Source of the DNA: an uncultured Acetatifactor sp.
Lineage (GTDB): Bacteria; Bacillota; Clostridia; Lachnospirales; Lachnospiraceae
Length of the DNA: 64,000 nt
Assembly: GCA_949840935.1 (NCBI GenBank)
Contig: CATKXX010000002.1
Span: forward strand, 95,567 to 159,566
Direction: 5' to 3'
The notes beneath the pieces were generated by a model. That model ran no database searches. It was not told where the DNA came from and was given only the letters and a program-made list of their open reading frames with translations. A program made the translations under genes and the position numbers. Below are positions 32,127-40,378 of this stretch, piece by piece. How positions within the stretch are numbered: position 1 is the first letter of the stretch; each line of letters starts with the position of its first letter.

Positions 32127-32564
32127 CTATACCTCAGACAGCTGCGAAGTGCAATGAGGACAGCGCGTTGCGTCAATGGCAATATCGCTTTTACAGAAGG
32201 GGCACTTCTTTGTGGTGGGCGCCGCGGGCTCCTCCTTTTTGTGCGAAAGCTTCCCGCCTATGGTATTGATACCCTTGACCAGCAGGAAGATCACCAGCGC
32301 AGTGATCAGGAAATTGATCACTGCCGTAATAAAGTTGCCATAGTAAAGGACAGGCGCATTTTCCCCGCTGCCCAGGGCTACATACAGATTGCTGAAATCC
32401 GTCCCCCCGAAAATCCCCAGCAGGGGTGTCAGTATGTCCTGATTGAGGGAGGTTACAATGGAGGTAAACGCGCCTCCCACAATAACGCCCACTGCCATAT
32501 CCATCACATTGCCCCGCATGATAAATTTCTTAAATTCCGCGATCAATCCTTTTCCCTTGCCCAT
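32127..32564 (-). CDS. mscL: Large-conductance mechanosensitive channel MscL with a C-terminal zinc ribbon
   Basis: From the ATG at 32564 (GGAG upstream) the protein has 145 residues: amphipathic start LIAEFKKFIMRGNVMDMAVG, first membrane helix with GVIVGGAFTSIV, second helix FLITALVIFLLVKG. The tail after about residue 105 contains CPFCKSDIAI and CPHC, a four-cysteine zinc ribbon seen in many clostridial MscL proteins. It opens under membrane tension to release solutes. A longer frame adds 18 residues without support. Promoter at 32730-32758. Confidence 0.93.
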   Translation of the reverse strand: MGKGKGLIAEFKKFIMRGNVMDMAVGVIVGGAFTSIVTSLNQDILTPLLGIFGGTDFSNLYVALGSGENAPVLYYGNFITAVINFLITALVIFLLVKGINTIGGKLSHKKEEPAAPTTKKCPFCKSDIAIDATRCPHCTSQLSEV

Positions 32565-32729
32565 ATCCTGTTTCTCCTTTCTGTGGTATTTTCGTTCTGT
32601 ATCCCAGAGCTTGCCCATAATACATTTTCAGGGATTTCCTGTTCACTTCATGGCTCTTTCAAATCGCAGGAACAGCAATTTCAATAAACGCCCCGGATTC
32701 CGTACACTGTTCCGGATTGTGCTTTATTT

Positions 32730-32758
32730 ATAGTAACACAAGAAAATCTCCTTCACAA
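32730..32758 (-). promoter_or_regulatory. Promoter of mscL
   Basis: On the minus strand TTGTGA (32758-32753) and TACTAT (32735-32730) are 17 bases apart. It gives a leader of about 160 bases. Confidence 0.5.
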
Positions 32759-32831
32759 GAGTGCTTGCCCACTTTTCAAAATTGATTTATACTGATGTTT
32801 GAAAAACCATTCCGGAAAGGTACATAAGCAT

Positions 32832-33986
32832 ATGACAAAACAGGAAATATCTGAGATCAAGAAACTCCTCACCCAGAGGAACTGCTCCATTACCAGGATC
32901 TGCGGCTGCTACGTGGACGGTGAGAAGAACAAGAAGACGGAATTCAAACAGGCGTTTCTGGCGCTGCCCGAAGAAGAAATGTTCAAATATTTTGAATTGC
33001 TGCGGAAGACCCTCTCGGGCACTCCGGGCAAAAACCTGCTGACGCTGGATTTCCCCCTCGCCAGTGAGGAGGAGGGCGGCACGCAGGAATTCCTCCTGCG
33101 CCTGCGCGACAGTAAGCTTAAGGACGACGCCCTGTTGGAGGAATTCTATGACAAGGTCATCTCCAGCTATGAGTATGTGGGAAATTATCTGATCCTTTTG
33201 GTGCACGATGCCTACGATGTCCCTGGGCGGACTACCGACGGGCTGGAAATGGATGACGCCTCCGATGAGGTATATGAATACATCCTTGCCTCCATCTGCC
33301 CTGTGGAGCTTTCCAAGCCGGGGCTCAGCTACAATGCGGCGGAAAATGCCTTTCAGAACCGGATCCGCGACTGGGTGGTAAGCCTTCCCGAGACCGGTTT
33401 CCTTTTTCCCGCCTTCCATGACAGGGGTTCGGATATCCACAGCATCCTGTATTACACCAAGGATGCGGAGGAACTGAAGGACAGCTTTGTAGAACAGCTC
33501 CTGGGCTGCCCCCTGCCGCTGACGGCAGGCAGCCAGAAGGAAACCTTTCAGGCGATCATAGAAGAAACCCTGGGAGACTCCTGTGATATCGAGATTGTGA
33601 AAAGCATCCACGATACCCTTACCGAAATGGTGGAGGAGCATAAGGAGGAGCCTGCGCCGTTTACCCTGGCCAAAAACGAGGTGAAGGCCATTCTGGCAAA
33701 CAGCGGCGTGGCCAATGACAGGCTGGAGCAGTTCGACCGCCGCTATGATGAAACCGCCGGGGAACAGACCTCCCTTCTGGCCGACAACGTCATGAACGCC
33801 CGAACCTTTGAGATCAAAACCCCCGACGTGATCATCAAGGTCAGCCCCGACCGCACCGACCTCATCGAAACCCGCAATATCAACGGCCGTGACTGCCTGG
33901 TCATTGCCCTGGACGGCGGCGTGATGGTCAACGGCATCAACGTGCGCCCTGTTCCCGGACCCGGCACGGAAGAAACCATGGAATAG
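32832..33986 (+). CDS. DUF4317 domain protein
   Basis: From the ATG at 32832 the protein has 384 residues, soluble and acidic, opening with MTKQEISEIKKLLTQRNCSI. The start, the CGCYVDGEK segment and the KLKDDALLEEFYDKVISSY region are the pattern of DUF4317 proteins, widespread and conserved in Lachnospiraceae and of unknown function. AAAGG lies 11 bases upstream. It is one of few plus-strand genes here and stands alone, divergent from mscL and convergent with the ECF transporter gene. No domain suggesting a reaction is seen. Confidence 0.85.
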   Translation: MTKQEISEIKKLLTQRNCSITRICGCYVDGEKNKKTEFKQAFLALPEEEMFKYFELLRKTLSGTPGKNLLTLDFPLASEEEGGTQEFLLRLRDSKLKDDALLEEFYDKVISSYEYVGNYLILLVHDAYDVPGRTTDGLEMDDASDEVYEYILASICPVELSKPGLSYNAAENAFQNRIRDWVVSLPETGFLFPAFHDRGSDIHSILYYTKDAEELKDSFVEQLLGCPLPLTAGSQKETFQAIIEETLGDSCDIEIVKSIHDTLTEMVEEHKEEPAPFTLAKNEVKAILANSGVANDRLEQFDRRYDETAGEQTSLLADNVMNARTFEIKTPDVIIKVSPDRTDLIETRNINGRDCLVIALDGGVMVNGINVRPVPGPGTEETME

Positions 33987-34021
33987 AAACCGTGTCACAA
34001 AGCAGCCTGCGCTGGCCCGGC

Positions 34022-34546
34022 TCACTGTCCATGAAAATTGAGATTTCCTTCCGCAAGCTTCAGCACCATAATGATCGGCGTGATCAGGATCCCGCAGAAG
34101 AAATTGCTGATCCCGTGAATGCAGTCCATGGGCAGCCCTGCCGCGATCCAGGCGATCATACCCCGGAAGCTCAGGCCGTATAACAGCGCCTGGGCGGGAG
34201 CGTAAAGCGTCCCAAAGAGAAAGCCGTGGGCCGCACACACCGACATGTACACAAGGGGGCGTGCCTTCCCGGGCAGCCTCTCCGGCAGGAGCATGACCGC
34301 CCCCCAGAGAACTGCCCAAAGATACAGATAAGGGATCCACCATGTGGCAAAGCCGCAGAATATCCCGTTTAAAAGCACATAGGTATAGATGGGGTACAAC
34401 GCCTTCTTCCGGTAGACCACCGTAAAAGCCACCGTGAACACCCCCAGCAGATGTATGTTGGGCAGCAGCTCCATCACAAACTTGGACACATACATAAGGG
34501 CCCCAAGCATCCCGAAAACGGCGGTCTCCCTGATGGTCAGCATCAT
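34022..34546 (-). CDS. ECF transporter S component, probably for cobalamin or a corrinoid
   Basis: The 174-residue protein has about six membrane segments (RETAVFGMLGALMYVSKFVM at the start, with the alanine/small-residue helix typical of S components). It overlaps the upstream DUF4430 gene by ATGA and the pair is preceded by a cobalamin riboswitch. S components bind the vitamin and dock to shared energising subunits, which are not encoded here. Corrinoid specificity is inferred from the riboswitch and the partner, not from this protein itself. Confidence 0.7.
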   Translation of the reverse strand: MMLTIRETAVFGMLGALMYVSKFVMELLPNIHLLGVFTVAFTVVYRKKALYPIYTYVLLNGIFCGFATWWIPYLYLWAVLWGAVMLLPERLPGKARPLVYMSVCAAHGFLFGTLYAPAQALLYGLSFRGMIAWIAAGLPMDCIHGISNFFCGILITPIIMVLKLAEGNLNFHGQ

Positions 34547-35037
34547 GCCTTCTCGACCTTAAAGCAGTAGCTGTCCCCCTCTGTTATGACGGTGGCATCC
34601 ACCCCCACAGAGGCATATTCCCCGTTGACGTAGAAAGCCCAATAGACGCCGTCGCTGTCATAATCCGCGGTAATGCCGTTGACGGTCTTCACAAAAAGCC
34701 CGTATTCGCTCTCATCCCCGTCAATCAGCCCCAGCTCCAGCAGGGCCTCTCCCACGGTTTCCCTGTCCGTGTGAACTTCAAACAGCGTTTCCCCGCCGTC
34801 CTGATCCACTACCATAAACAGAAAAGACGTGCTGCCCTCCCCTACCTTCTCCGGTTCGGACTGTGTGCCGGCCGCCGAACCGCCCGCGTCCTGCGACGCT
34901 GCGGAGGAGCTGCCGCTTTCCCCGTCCTTCGCGCTGCCATTACAACCGGTTGTAAACAGTGCCATAGCCACAATCAGCACCGTACAAAGGATGAATGACG
35001 TTAATCTTGTCAGTCTCTCGCTGCATTTCTTTCTCAT
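34543..35037 (-). CDS. DUF4430 (transcobalamin-like) lipoprotein
   Basis: The 164-residue protein has a signal peptide with lipobox (FTTGC), a serine-rich linker, and a C-terminal domain (about 70-164) containing LLELGLIDGDESEYGLFVKTVNGI and YWAFYVNGEYA, the DUF4430 pattern related to the C-terminal domain of transcobalamin and intrinsic factor. It likely captures corrinoid at the cell surface for the S component encoded next. AAAGGAGA lies upstream of the ATG. The cobalamin riboswitch ends about 50 bases before it. Confidence 0.8.
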   Translation of the reverse strand: MRKKCSERLTRLTSFILCTVLIVAMALFTTGCNGSAKDGESGSSSAASQDAGGSAAGTQSEPEKVGEGSTSFLFMVVDQDGGETLFEVHTDRETVGEALLELGLIDGDESEYGLFVKTVNGITADYDSDGVYWAFYVNGEYASVGVDATVITEGDSYCFKVEKA

Positions 35038-35069
35038 GCCTTATCTCCTTTGACAGTTTTTTCCTCATA

Positions 35070-35088
35070 TGACCGGCGCCCGCGGTCA
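35070..35088 (-). promoter_or_regulatory. Hairpin of the riboswitch expression platform
   Basis: TGACCG and CGGTCA form a six-pair stem with a GC-rich loop, between the aptamer and the DUF4430 start codon. There is no T run, so control of translation rather than of termination is more likely. Confidence 0.45.
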
Positions 35089-35090
35089 GA

Positions 35091-35275
35091 AAACGCACTG
35101 AGGATTCAGACTGCCCGGATATTTCGACTTGGCACTTCACTGGCCGGCCTTCTCAGATTTCTCCAATGGCTTTTCCCTGAATGTGGCTTCCGGTAAGGGC
35201 AGTGAAACGGTCATGTGCCTCACGGCGACGGGCTCGTACAGGATTCCCACCTGTTTTCCCTGACAGTCCGACTCT
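35091..35275 (-). promoter_or_regulatory. Cobalamin riboswitch
   Basis: On the minus strand the leader has the class's conserved parts in order: GGGAAAACAGGTGGGAATCC, then GAGCCCGTCGCCGTGA, a GCCAC segment, GAGAAGGCCGG, and a B12-box-like GCCAAGTCGAAATATCCGGG. It precedes the DUF4430 and ECF genes and would repress them when adenosyl- or other cobalamin is plentiful. Exact boundaries are approximate; the gap 35038-35347 holds nothing else. Confidence 0.8.
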
Positions 35276-35347
35276 TATCATAATATCCTTCCGCCCTCCC
35301 GTCAACAGGAAATATCTCACCGGGCCGCCGCCCTGCTCATGCCTGCC

Positions 35348-36040
35348 TTATTCATAATCGCCGCTCCATTCTATATTCTCGCCGTCGCCGGTATCATCCG
35401 GGGCAGGCTCCGGTTCAGGCACGGGATCCGGTTCCGGCGCAGGGGCTGGCTCCTCATTGTGATCGCCGTTATCGTCATTGCCGCCGTCATCATCATGATC
35501 ATCATTATCATTATTGGCCGGTGCTGTATTCCCGGGAACCGTCGGCCGCGACGACGGGGCGGGAGTTGTGGGACGCGTTGTCACGGCGGGAGTGTTGTTC
35601 TGGGGACGTGCGTCCGAGACCTCATCCACTGTAAGGCTGCCGCTGTCCCGCCCAAGGGCCCCCTGTCCTGCCGCGTATTCCCCGGCCCGGGCTTGCGCAA
35701 GCTGCGCCGCAAGCGTCTGCCACGCCTCCGAGGGCTGGGCGATAGGATCTGCCTCCATCAGCTCCGCTACCGGCCCCGCACTGTTCCAGCGCACCCCGTC
35801 ATACCATTCCAACTGGCCGTCGCGCACGCGCAGCTGCAGGTCACTGTCCGCATCGGCATTGCCTGTGCCTCCTGCAATTCCTTCCTCCGGCCTCTCCTCT
35901 CCCAAAGGCACAGAGGCTTCCGCTCCCGCAGGCGCCGTATGAGCCTTATCATACATCCTGCATATCGGCACACCTGCCGCAACACCGGCTGAAAATAAAA
36001 CGATACCGGCCAATATTTTAACAATCCATAAACCTTTCAT
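35348..36040 (-). CDS. Membrane-anchored protein with a low-complexity tail
   Basis: From the ATG at 36040 (AAGGAG six bases upstream) the protein has 230 residues. It has one N-terminal membrane segment (VKILAGIVLFSAGVAAGVPI), an extracellular part of about 110 residues without a known domain (VRDGQLEWYDGVRW), then a proline/threonine-rich segment, an Asp/Asn/His-rich segment and a proline/glutamate-rich end. The charged low-complexity tail is a wall-spanning or metal-binding type of sequence; no LPXTG motif is present. It follows the metalloprotease gene after about 50 bases and may belong to the same transcript. Function unknown. Confidence 0.6.
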   Translation of the reverse strand: MKGLWIVKILAGIVLFSAGVAAGVPICRMYDKAHTAPAGAEASVPLGEERPEEGIAGGTGNADADSDLQLRVRDGQLEWYDGVRWNSAGPVAELMEADPIAQPSEAWQTLAAQLAQARAGEYAAGQGALGRDSGSLTVDEVSDARPQNNTPAVTTRPTTPAPSSRPTVPGNTAPANNDNDDHDDDGGNDDNGDHNEEPAPAPEPDPVPEPEPAPDDTGDGENIEWSGDYE

Positions 36041-36086
36041 CCCATTCTCCTTTTCTGTTACCCTTCGCATTGGGGCGTCCTGGGTG

Positions 36087-39000
36087 TCACCTGCCCTCCA
36101 CTACATCCACAATCCCTTTCACATAATTGTAGCCGCTGCTGCCCGGCCTGAACTCACCGGCCGCCATGACCTGCTTCGCCACCGTATAAATGCTGCGGGC
36201 CACCGGCGGGCCGTATAGAATGACCTGTTCGCCGTCAGCACCCTGCAATACCGCATAGCCCCGGAAGGCAAGCTCTGTGGCATACTGTTTCTCAGGCAGC
36301 TTCGTGACCACTGACGCAAAGCGGTACCGCCCGTCCACCGTCTCAAAGATACGGTCGTTTACAACACCGTCCGCCGTCCAGTAGGAGCGTCCGCCGCCCA
36401 CCTTTTCCCCTCCCTTGACAAAAGGGTACTTGCCCAGGTAGGATCCGTTGAGGAGCAGCGTGCCGTACTCCAGGAGGCAGTATCCGTCCACTCCGCCGTC
36501 CAGAAGCTGCGCGCGTTTCCCGGTGTCGATGCCGGATTTAAAGCGCAGGCCCGAGTATCCCTGAACCCTTATGGAGAACCCGTGGTAGCTCAGCAGATCC
36601 TGCAGTCCCGGCAGAGGGGTAGCCGTACAGACATCCCCCTGATAGTTCAGGCGCCATACATACATCCCCTTGGGGACATTCCTCTCATTATAATAATACA
36701 TCACCGCCGTCTTTCCGGTCTTGTCCGGCAGCTGCAGCGTGTAGCTGTCCCCGCTTTTCGTTGCGGTATACGGGATACCGTCAATATAAACCTCCGGGTT
36801 CGCATAACCGGCAGGAGGCGTCAGGCTTATGGTCAGGGGGGGCAATGAAGGGGGCGTGGGATCCACCGGCGGAGGTGTGGGATCTATCGGCGGAGGTGTG
36901 GGATCCACCGGTGGAGGCGCAGGCCCCGGTTCCGGAGGTACAGGCTCCGGGGTATATTCCACCTTCTGGCGGCGCACTATCACCGAATTGCTCGTCCTGG
37001 TAACGACATATACCTGATCCCCAACAGCCGCCGCCTGAAATTCATCCGCCCGGCCATTCAATCCCTCATAGCACGGTACAAAGCTGTCCCCCTCAAGGCG
37101 CAGCATTCCCGCCTGGTTTGTGGATGTATCCAGATAAGCCAGATACACGGTCTCTCCCGCCGTCACCAGAGAAACCCTGAAATAATCCCTCATGGGGGAA
37201 ACTGCCGCCGTCTTCCATCCGTTTCCATCCCAGACGGACAGCTGCGGAGAGGCCCCCGACGTGCCGGAGAGGCCGTAAATTTTCGCATTTGTGGAATGCA
37301 GCAGGTTCAGCGTATTTCCGTCTACGCCGTAATCAAATACAGTATCCCACGCCCCGGTTGCAGCATTATAAGTGTCTATCCTGGCATTCCCGCCTCCAAG
37401 CTCCGCATAGGCCACATAGAACAGGCCGCCCCGTTTGACTACGGTGGGATTACAGAAATCCAGGGCTGTACGGGTATCCGTCACAACTGTCCCGTTCAGA
37501 TCCTGTATCACAAGCTGCTTCTGCCCTCCCTGTCCCGGGCGCTGATACGCAGCATAAATCTCATTTCCATCCACAAACAGCTGCAGGGAATTCGGATAGG
37601 ATACCGAATCCAGCCGGACAGAGCCGCCCCAGCTGCTGCCGTTCCAGACGCTGTAGGCCGGGAAGCCGGAGCCGTCCAGATAAGCCAGATACAGGTTTCC
37701 CCCGCAGGAAGCCAGAGTGACAGAAGAATTTCTGTTAGCAGGAAGCGGGCTTCCCAGCCGCTGCCAGGCGCCGGCCGCCTCATCCCATCTGGCCGTACAT
37801 ACCTGGCCCGATGTATTCACATAGCTTAAGTATAAATTCCCTGCAGGGTCGGAATATAATTCCGTTTCCGAGAACGCGTCACTGGCCGCCACCCCTCCCA
37901 ATGCCTGCCAGTTGTCGCCGTATTCCGCAAAGTCCACCTGAAAAGTGATGCTGTTTCCATCCACGGAGCGCTCCAGATTGCTGATACGGATGCCGCTGTT
38001 GCTCCCATTGGAATAATGGAGGGTGTCCGCTGAAACAGGGGCGGAAAGATCTGTGCTTCCATAGGCTGTCTCCCCGGCATTGTAATTCAGGGCAGCCTGG
38101 TTCGTGGACAAATCGCAGTCGTTGGCATTCTGGCAGCCTGGCCGGTATACATAGATATAATTGCCCCCGGCAATGTTCGTGTGATCCGGCACACTGTCGT
38201 CCACCCGGTACATCAGCAGCCCCTCGTCCACCAGGTGGTCATACTCGCCCCCAGGCATCGATTTGCGGTATTCCAGGCAGATTGTCTGGGATTCCCCTTG
38301 GGGCAGCGGCGTCTGGATGGTATAAAGCCTGACTCCCCCGGCAGTATCCGGCTGGCTGACGGCAGTCAGCCTGTAAGTCCCGCTGGCAGTGATTTCCCCA
38401 ACGCTGCTCCCCTCCAGCCAGCCCATTTCCTTTCTCAGATATCCCAGCACATACTGGGGCGCCGGCCCGCCGGCAGAAGCCATGATATCCCACATTCCCA
38501 CCGGCCCCGATGCCACTTCCGTACCGCTGCTTACATTCAGGCGGTACAGATCCGGCAGTCCCAATGTATGCAGGAATTCATGAATATTTACGCTCTTGTC
38601 GAACAGCATACTGGACGTCAAAGCGTTATAGCAGCTGACGAAAAGGCCATTGATCTTATCCGTCTCCGATGAACTGCCGCCGTAATTGGCTTTGAAAGAG
38701 CTTTCCGAGTTATTGACGACAACGTTTCCCTCTACGATGACAGTCAGGTTATCGACCACATTATCCCCGTCGAGGCTCAAAGACCTGTCGCCCACGTACA
38801 GCGGGTCGCCGGGCCGGGCGTTCTGGATTCCCTTGATGACCTCCTGTATTATGGCATCACGGGAATCATAGCTTGCCTGCGACAACTCCAAAACCTGAAC
38901 CGCCTGGCTGTCATCCGTTCGATTCTCTATCTGTGGAAGGATATTCGTAACCCTTACCTTGCCACAGGTAATTGTGGATATGTAATCCGAAAAGGAATTT

Positions 39001-39245
39001 TCCTTTCCACTGCCGGTCCACGCCTTCCTCCCATCATACATTTCCTTGATCTTATTCCATTGATCCGCCAGCGTATTGCCTGTACTGCCCTGCATCTTAA
39101 CAAGGATGATCAGGTTCGCCATCTCCGTCGTATTCCCGGCAGCCTCCGCCTCCGGCGCATACCCGGCGAAAGCCAGGCCAAGGCCCAGCAGCACGGCAAG
39201 CAGTATGCTCATGCATTTCCTTCGCAATCTTTTCCTCTTTTCCAC
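36087..39245 (-). CDS. Secreted M6-like metalloprotease with beta-propeller and C-terminal surface domain
   Basis: The 1052-residue protein has a signal peptide (cleaved near AEAAG at about 36), a metalloprotease domain with zinc motif NIHEFLHTLGLPDLY (about 222-236) and Met-turn VGMWDIMAS, a WD/sialidase-like beta-propeller of repeated blades (about 450-780, with recurring YLAYLD and YVAYAE), a proline-rich hinge of repeated DPTPPPV units, and a C-terminal domain (about 830-1052; FSIRVQGYSGLRFKSGIDT) shared by many Lachnospiraceae surface proteins. M6 peptidases (immune inhibitor A group) cut host or environmental proteins. A complete secreted enzyme; no sortase motif is seen, so the anchoring is unclear. 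It follows a lipoprotein gene after about 50 bases. Confidence 0.85.
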   Translation of the reverse strand: MEKRKRLRRKCMSILLAVLLGLGLAFAGYAPEAEAAGNTTEMANLIILVKMQGSTGNTLADQWNKIKEMYDGRKAWTGSGKENSFSDYISTITCGKVRVTNILPQIENRTDDSQAVQVLELSQASYDSRDAIIQEVIKGIQNARPGDPLYVGDRSLSLDGDNVVDNLTVIVEGNVVVNNSESSFKANYGGSSSETDKINGLFVSCYNALTSSMLFDKSVNIHEFLHTLGLPDLYRLNVSSGTEVASGPVGMWDIMASAGGPAPQYVLGYLRKEMGWLEGSSVGEITASGTYRLTAVSQPDTAGGVRLYTIQTPLPQGESQTICLEYRKSMPGGEYDHLVDEGLLMYRVDDSVPDHTNIAGGNYIYVYRPGCQNANDCDLSTNQAALNYNAGETAYGSTDLSAPVSADTLHYSNGSNSGIRISNLERSVDGNSITFQVDFAEYGDNWQALGGVAASDAFSETELYSDPAGNLYLSYVNTSGQVCTARWDEAAGAWQRLGSPLPANRNSSVTLASCGGNLYLAYLDGSGFPAYSVWNGSSWGGSVRLDSVSYPNSLQLFVDGNEIYAAYQRPGQGGQKQLVIQDLNGTVVTDTRTALDFCNPTVVKRGGLFYVAYAELGGGNARIDTYNAATGAWDTVFDYGVDGNTLNLLHSTNAKIYGLSGTSGASPQLSVWDGNGWKTAAVSPMRDYFRVSLVTAGETVYLAYLDTSTNQAGMLRLEGDSFVPCYEGLNGRADEFQAAAVGDQVYVVTRTSNSVIVRRQKVEYTPEPVPPEPGPAPPPVDPTPPPIDPTPPPVDPTPPSLPPLTISLTPPAGYANPEVYIDGIPYTATKSGDSYTLQLPDKTGKTAVMYYYNERNVPKGMYVWRLNYQGDVCTATPLPGLQDLLSYHGFSIRVQGYSGLRFKSGIDTGKRAQLLDGGVDGYCLLEYGTLLLNGSYLGKYPFVKGGEKVGGGRSYWTADGVVNDRIFETVDGRYRFASVVTKLPEKQYATELAFRGYAVLQGADGEQVILYGPPVARSIYTVAKQVMAAGEFRPGSSGYNYVKGIVDVVEGR
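36852..36917 (-). repeat. 21-bp tandem repeat encoding the proline hinge of the metalloprotease
   Basis: Three units of 21 bp encode DPTPPPV or DPTPPPI between the propeller and the C-terminal domain. Confidence 0.7.
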
Positions 39246-39296
39246 GATCCACCTCCTGCTCCTGCCGCCCCAGGCGGCAGTATATTCCAGTCCCCG

Positions 39297-40337
39297 TCAG
39301 AATGATTCCTGCTGCCATACCTCAACCCGGGGCAGCCCCAGGGACTCACAGTCCATCCGAAAGGTATTGATATCCGCGCCCTCCTGATAGAGAAAACGGT
39401 TCCCTCCCTCCTGGTAGGCGTACACCACCCCTCCGGCCCGGGCCACCTTCTCCTGCTGTTCCTCCATCACGGCCCCGTCCTCCCCCAGGGCCCCGGTGTA
39501 AGTAACCCCTTCGTATTCCACGGAGACAGAGTCCACACAGATATTCTTTTCCAGTAAGGCCTGGTATCTCTTATACAGGACGGATTCCGCGTCAAACCAG
39601 CAGACCTCCGCCGCGCCGTTATAAGTGCCGTCGGCAAATACCGTGGAGGCGATCAGGCAGCCCGTCTCATTCAGGCGCCCGTACAGACAGGCCCCGTCAG
39701 CGTCAAGCAGGAATACCTCCGTCTCATACGCATCGCTCTCAATCTGCGCCACAAACTCGCCGCTCTCATAGCAGGTACGGGTGGCAAATATCTCCGGCGC
39801 TTCCTGGAATGTCTCCTTCCAGTCCTCGCTCTCCGCCACAGCGCGCAGGGCAGCGGCATCCCTGTCGGTCAGCGCCTGCCGCAGGGCCGCAGTCAGAGCC
39901 ACCGCAGGCTCCTCCTCTGCGGTATACCGGACAACCAGCTCCTGCAGCTGCTGCACATATTTCTCATCGGGGTACAGCCGGAAGGCCCACCAGAGCATAC
40001 GGCGCTGTGCCGCCGCGTCCCCGGCCTCAGCATACAGCTGCGCCATCTCCAGATAATCCTCCTCCCGGCAGAGATCCCTCGCCAGCAATTCTTCATAAAA
40101 CGCAAGCCTCTCCGCCCTCACATCCGGCGTACTGCCCAAGGCAGCCAGGCCCTCCCGCAGCCGGGCCTCCGTCTCCATCTGCGCAGGCAGCAGGGCCTCC
40201 ACGGACTGGCCGGTATCCGCCGACACCCCCGGCCCTCCCCCAGGCTGCCCGCCCTCCCCTGCGTTTTCTCCGCAGGCTGTAAATACACTGACGGCCAGCA
40301 TCACAGCCATAGCCGCAGACATTTTTCTTCTCATCAT
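39297..40337 (-). CDS. Lipoprotein of unknown function
   Basis: A 346-residue protein with a lipoprotein signal (lipobox FTAC after VMLAVSV), a glycine-rich linker, a helical part (about 55-150, MAQLYAEAGDAAAQRRMLWW resembling a TPR pair) and a beta-rich C-terminal part (about 200-346) with a GTYNGAAEVCWFD segment. No family is recognised. The ribosome binding site (TGGAG) is part of the family C element that begins directly upstream (40341-40372). It precedes the metalloprotease gene on the same strand and may be a partner of it. Confidence 0.6.
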   Translation of the reverse strand: MMRRKMSAAMAVMLAVSVFTACGENAGEGGQPGGGPGVSADTGQSVEALLPAQMETEARLREGLAALGSTPDVRAERLAFYEELLARDLCREEDYLEMAQLYAEAGDAAAQRRMLWWAFRLYPDEKYVQQLQELVVRYTAEEEPAVALTAALRQALTDRDAAALRAVAESEDWKETFQEAPEIFATRTCYESGEFVAQIESDAYETEVFLLDADGACLYGRLNETGCLIASTVFADGTYNGAAEVCWFDAESVLYKRYQALLEKNICVDSVSVEYEGVTYTGALGEDGAVMEEQQEKVARAGGVVYAYQEGGNRFLYQEGADINTFRMDCESLGLPRVEVWQQESF

Positions 40338-40340
40338 AAT

Positions 40341-40372
40341 TTACTCCATTTCTGCGCGGTCTTTTGCGCATA
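40341..40372 (-). repeat. Family C hairpin element, copy 2 (truncated)
   Basis: The first 32 bases match 53234-53265 exactly (TTACTCCATTTCTGCGCGGT and onward), then the copy stops. On the minus strand it supplies the TGGAG before the lipoprotein start codon. Confidence 0.75.
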
Positions 40373-40378
40373 TTCCTG

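Noticed and set aside
32787..34343. Minus-strand open frame of 518 codons across the DUF4317 gene
   Set aside because: DUF4317 on the plus strand is well supported; the opposite frame has no recognisable domain or start signal.
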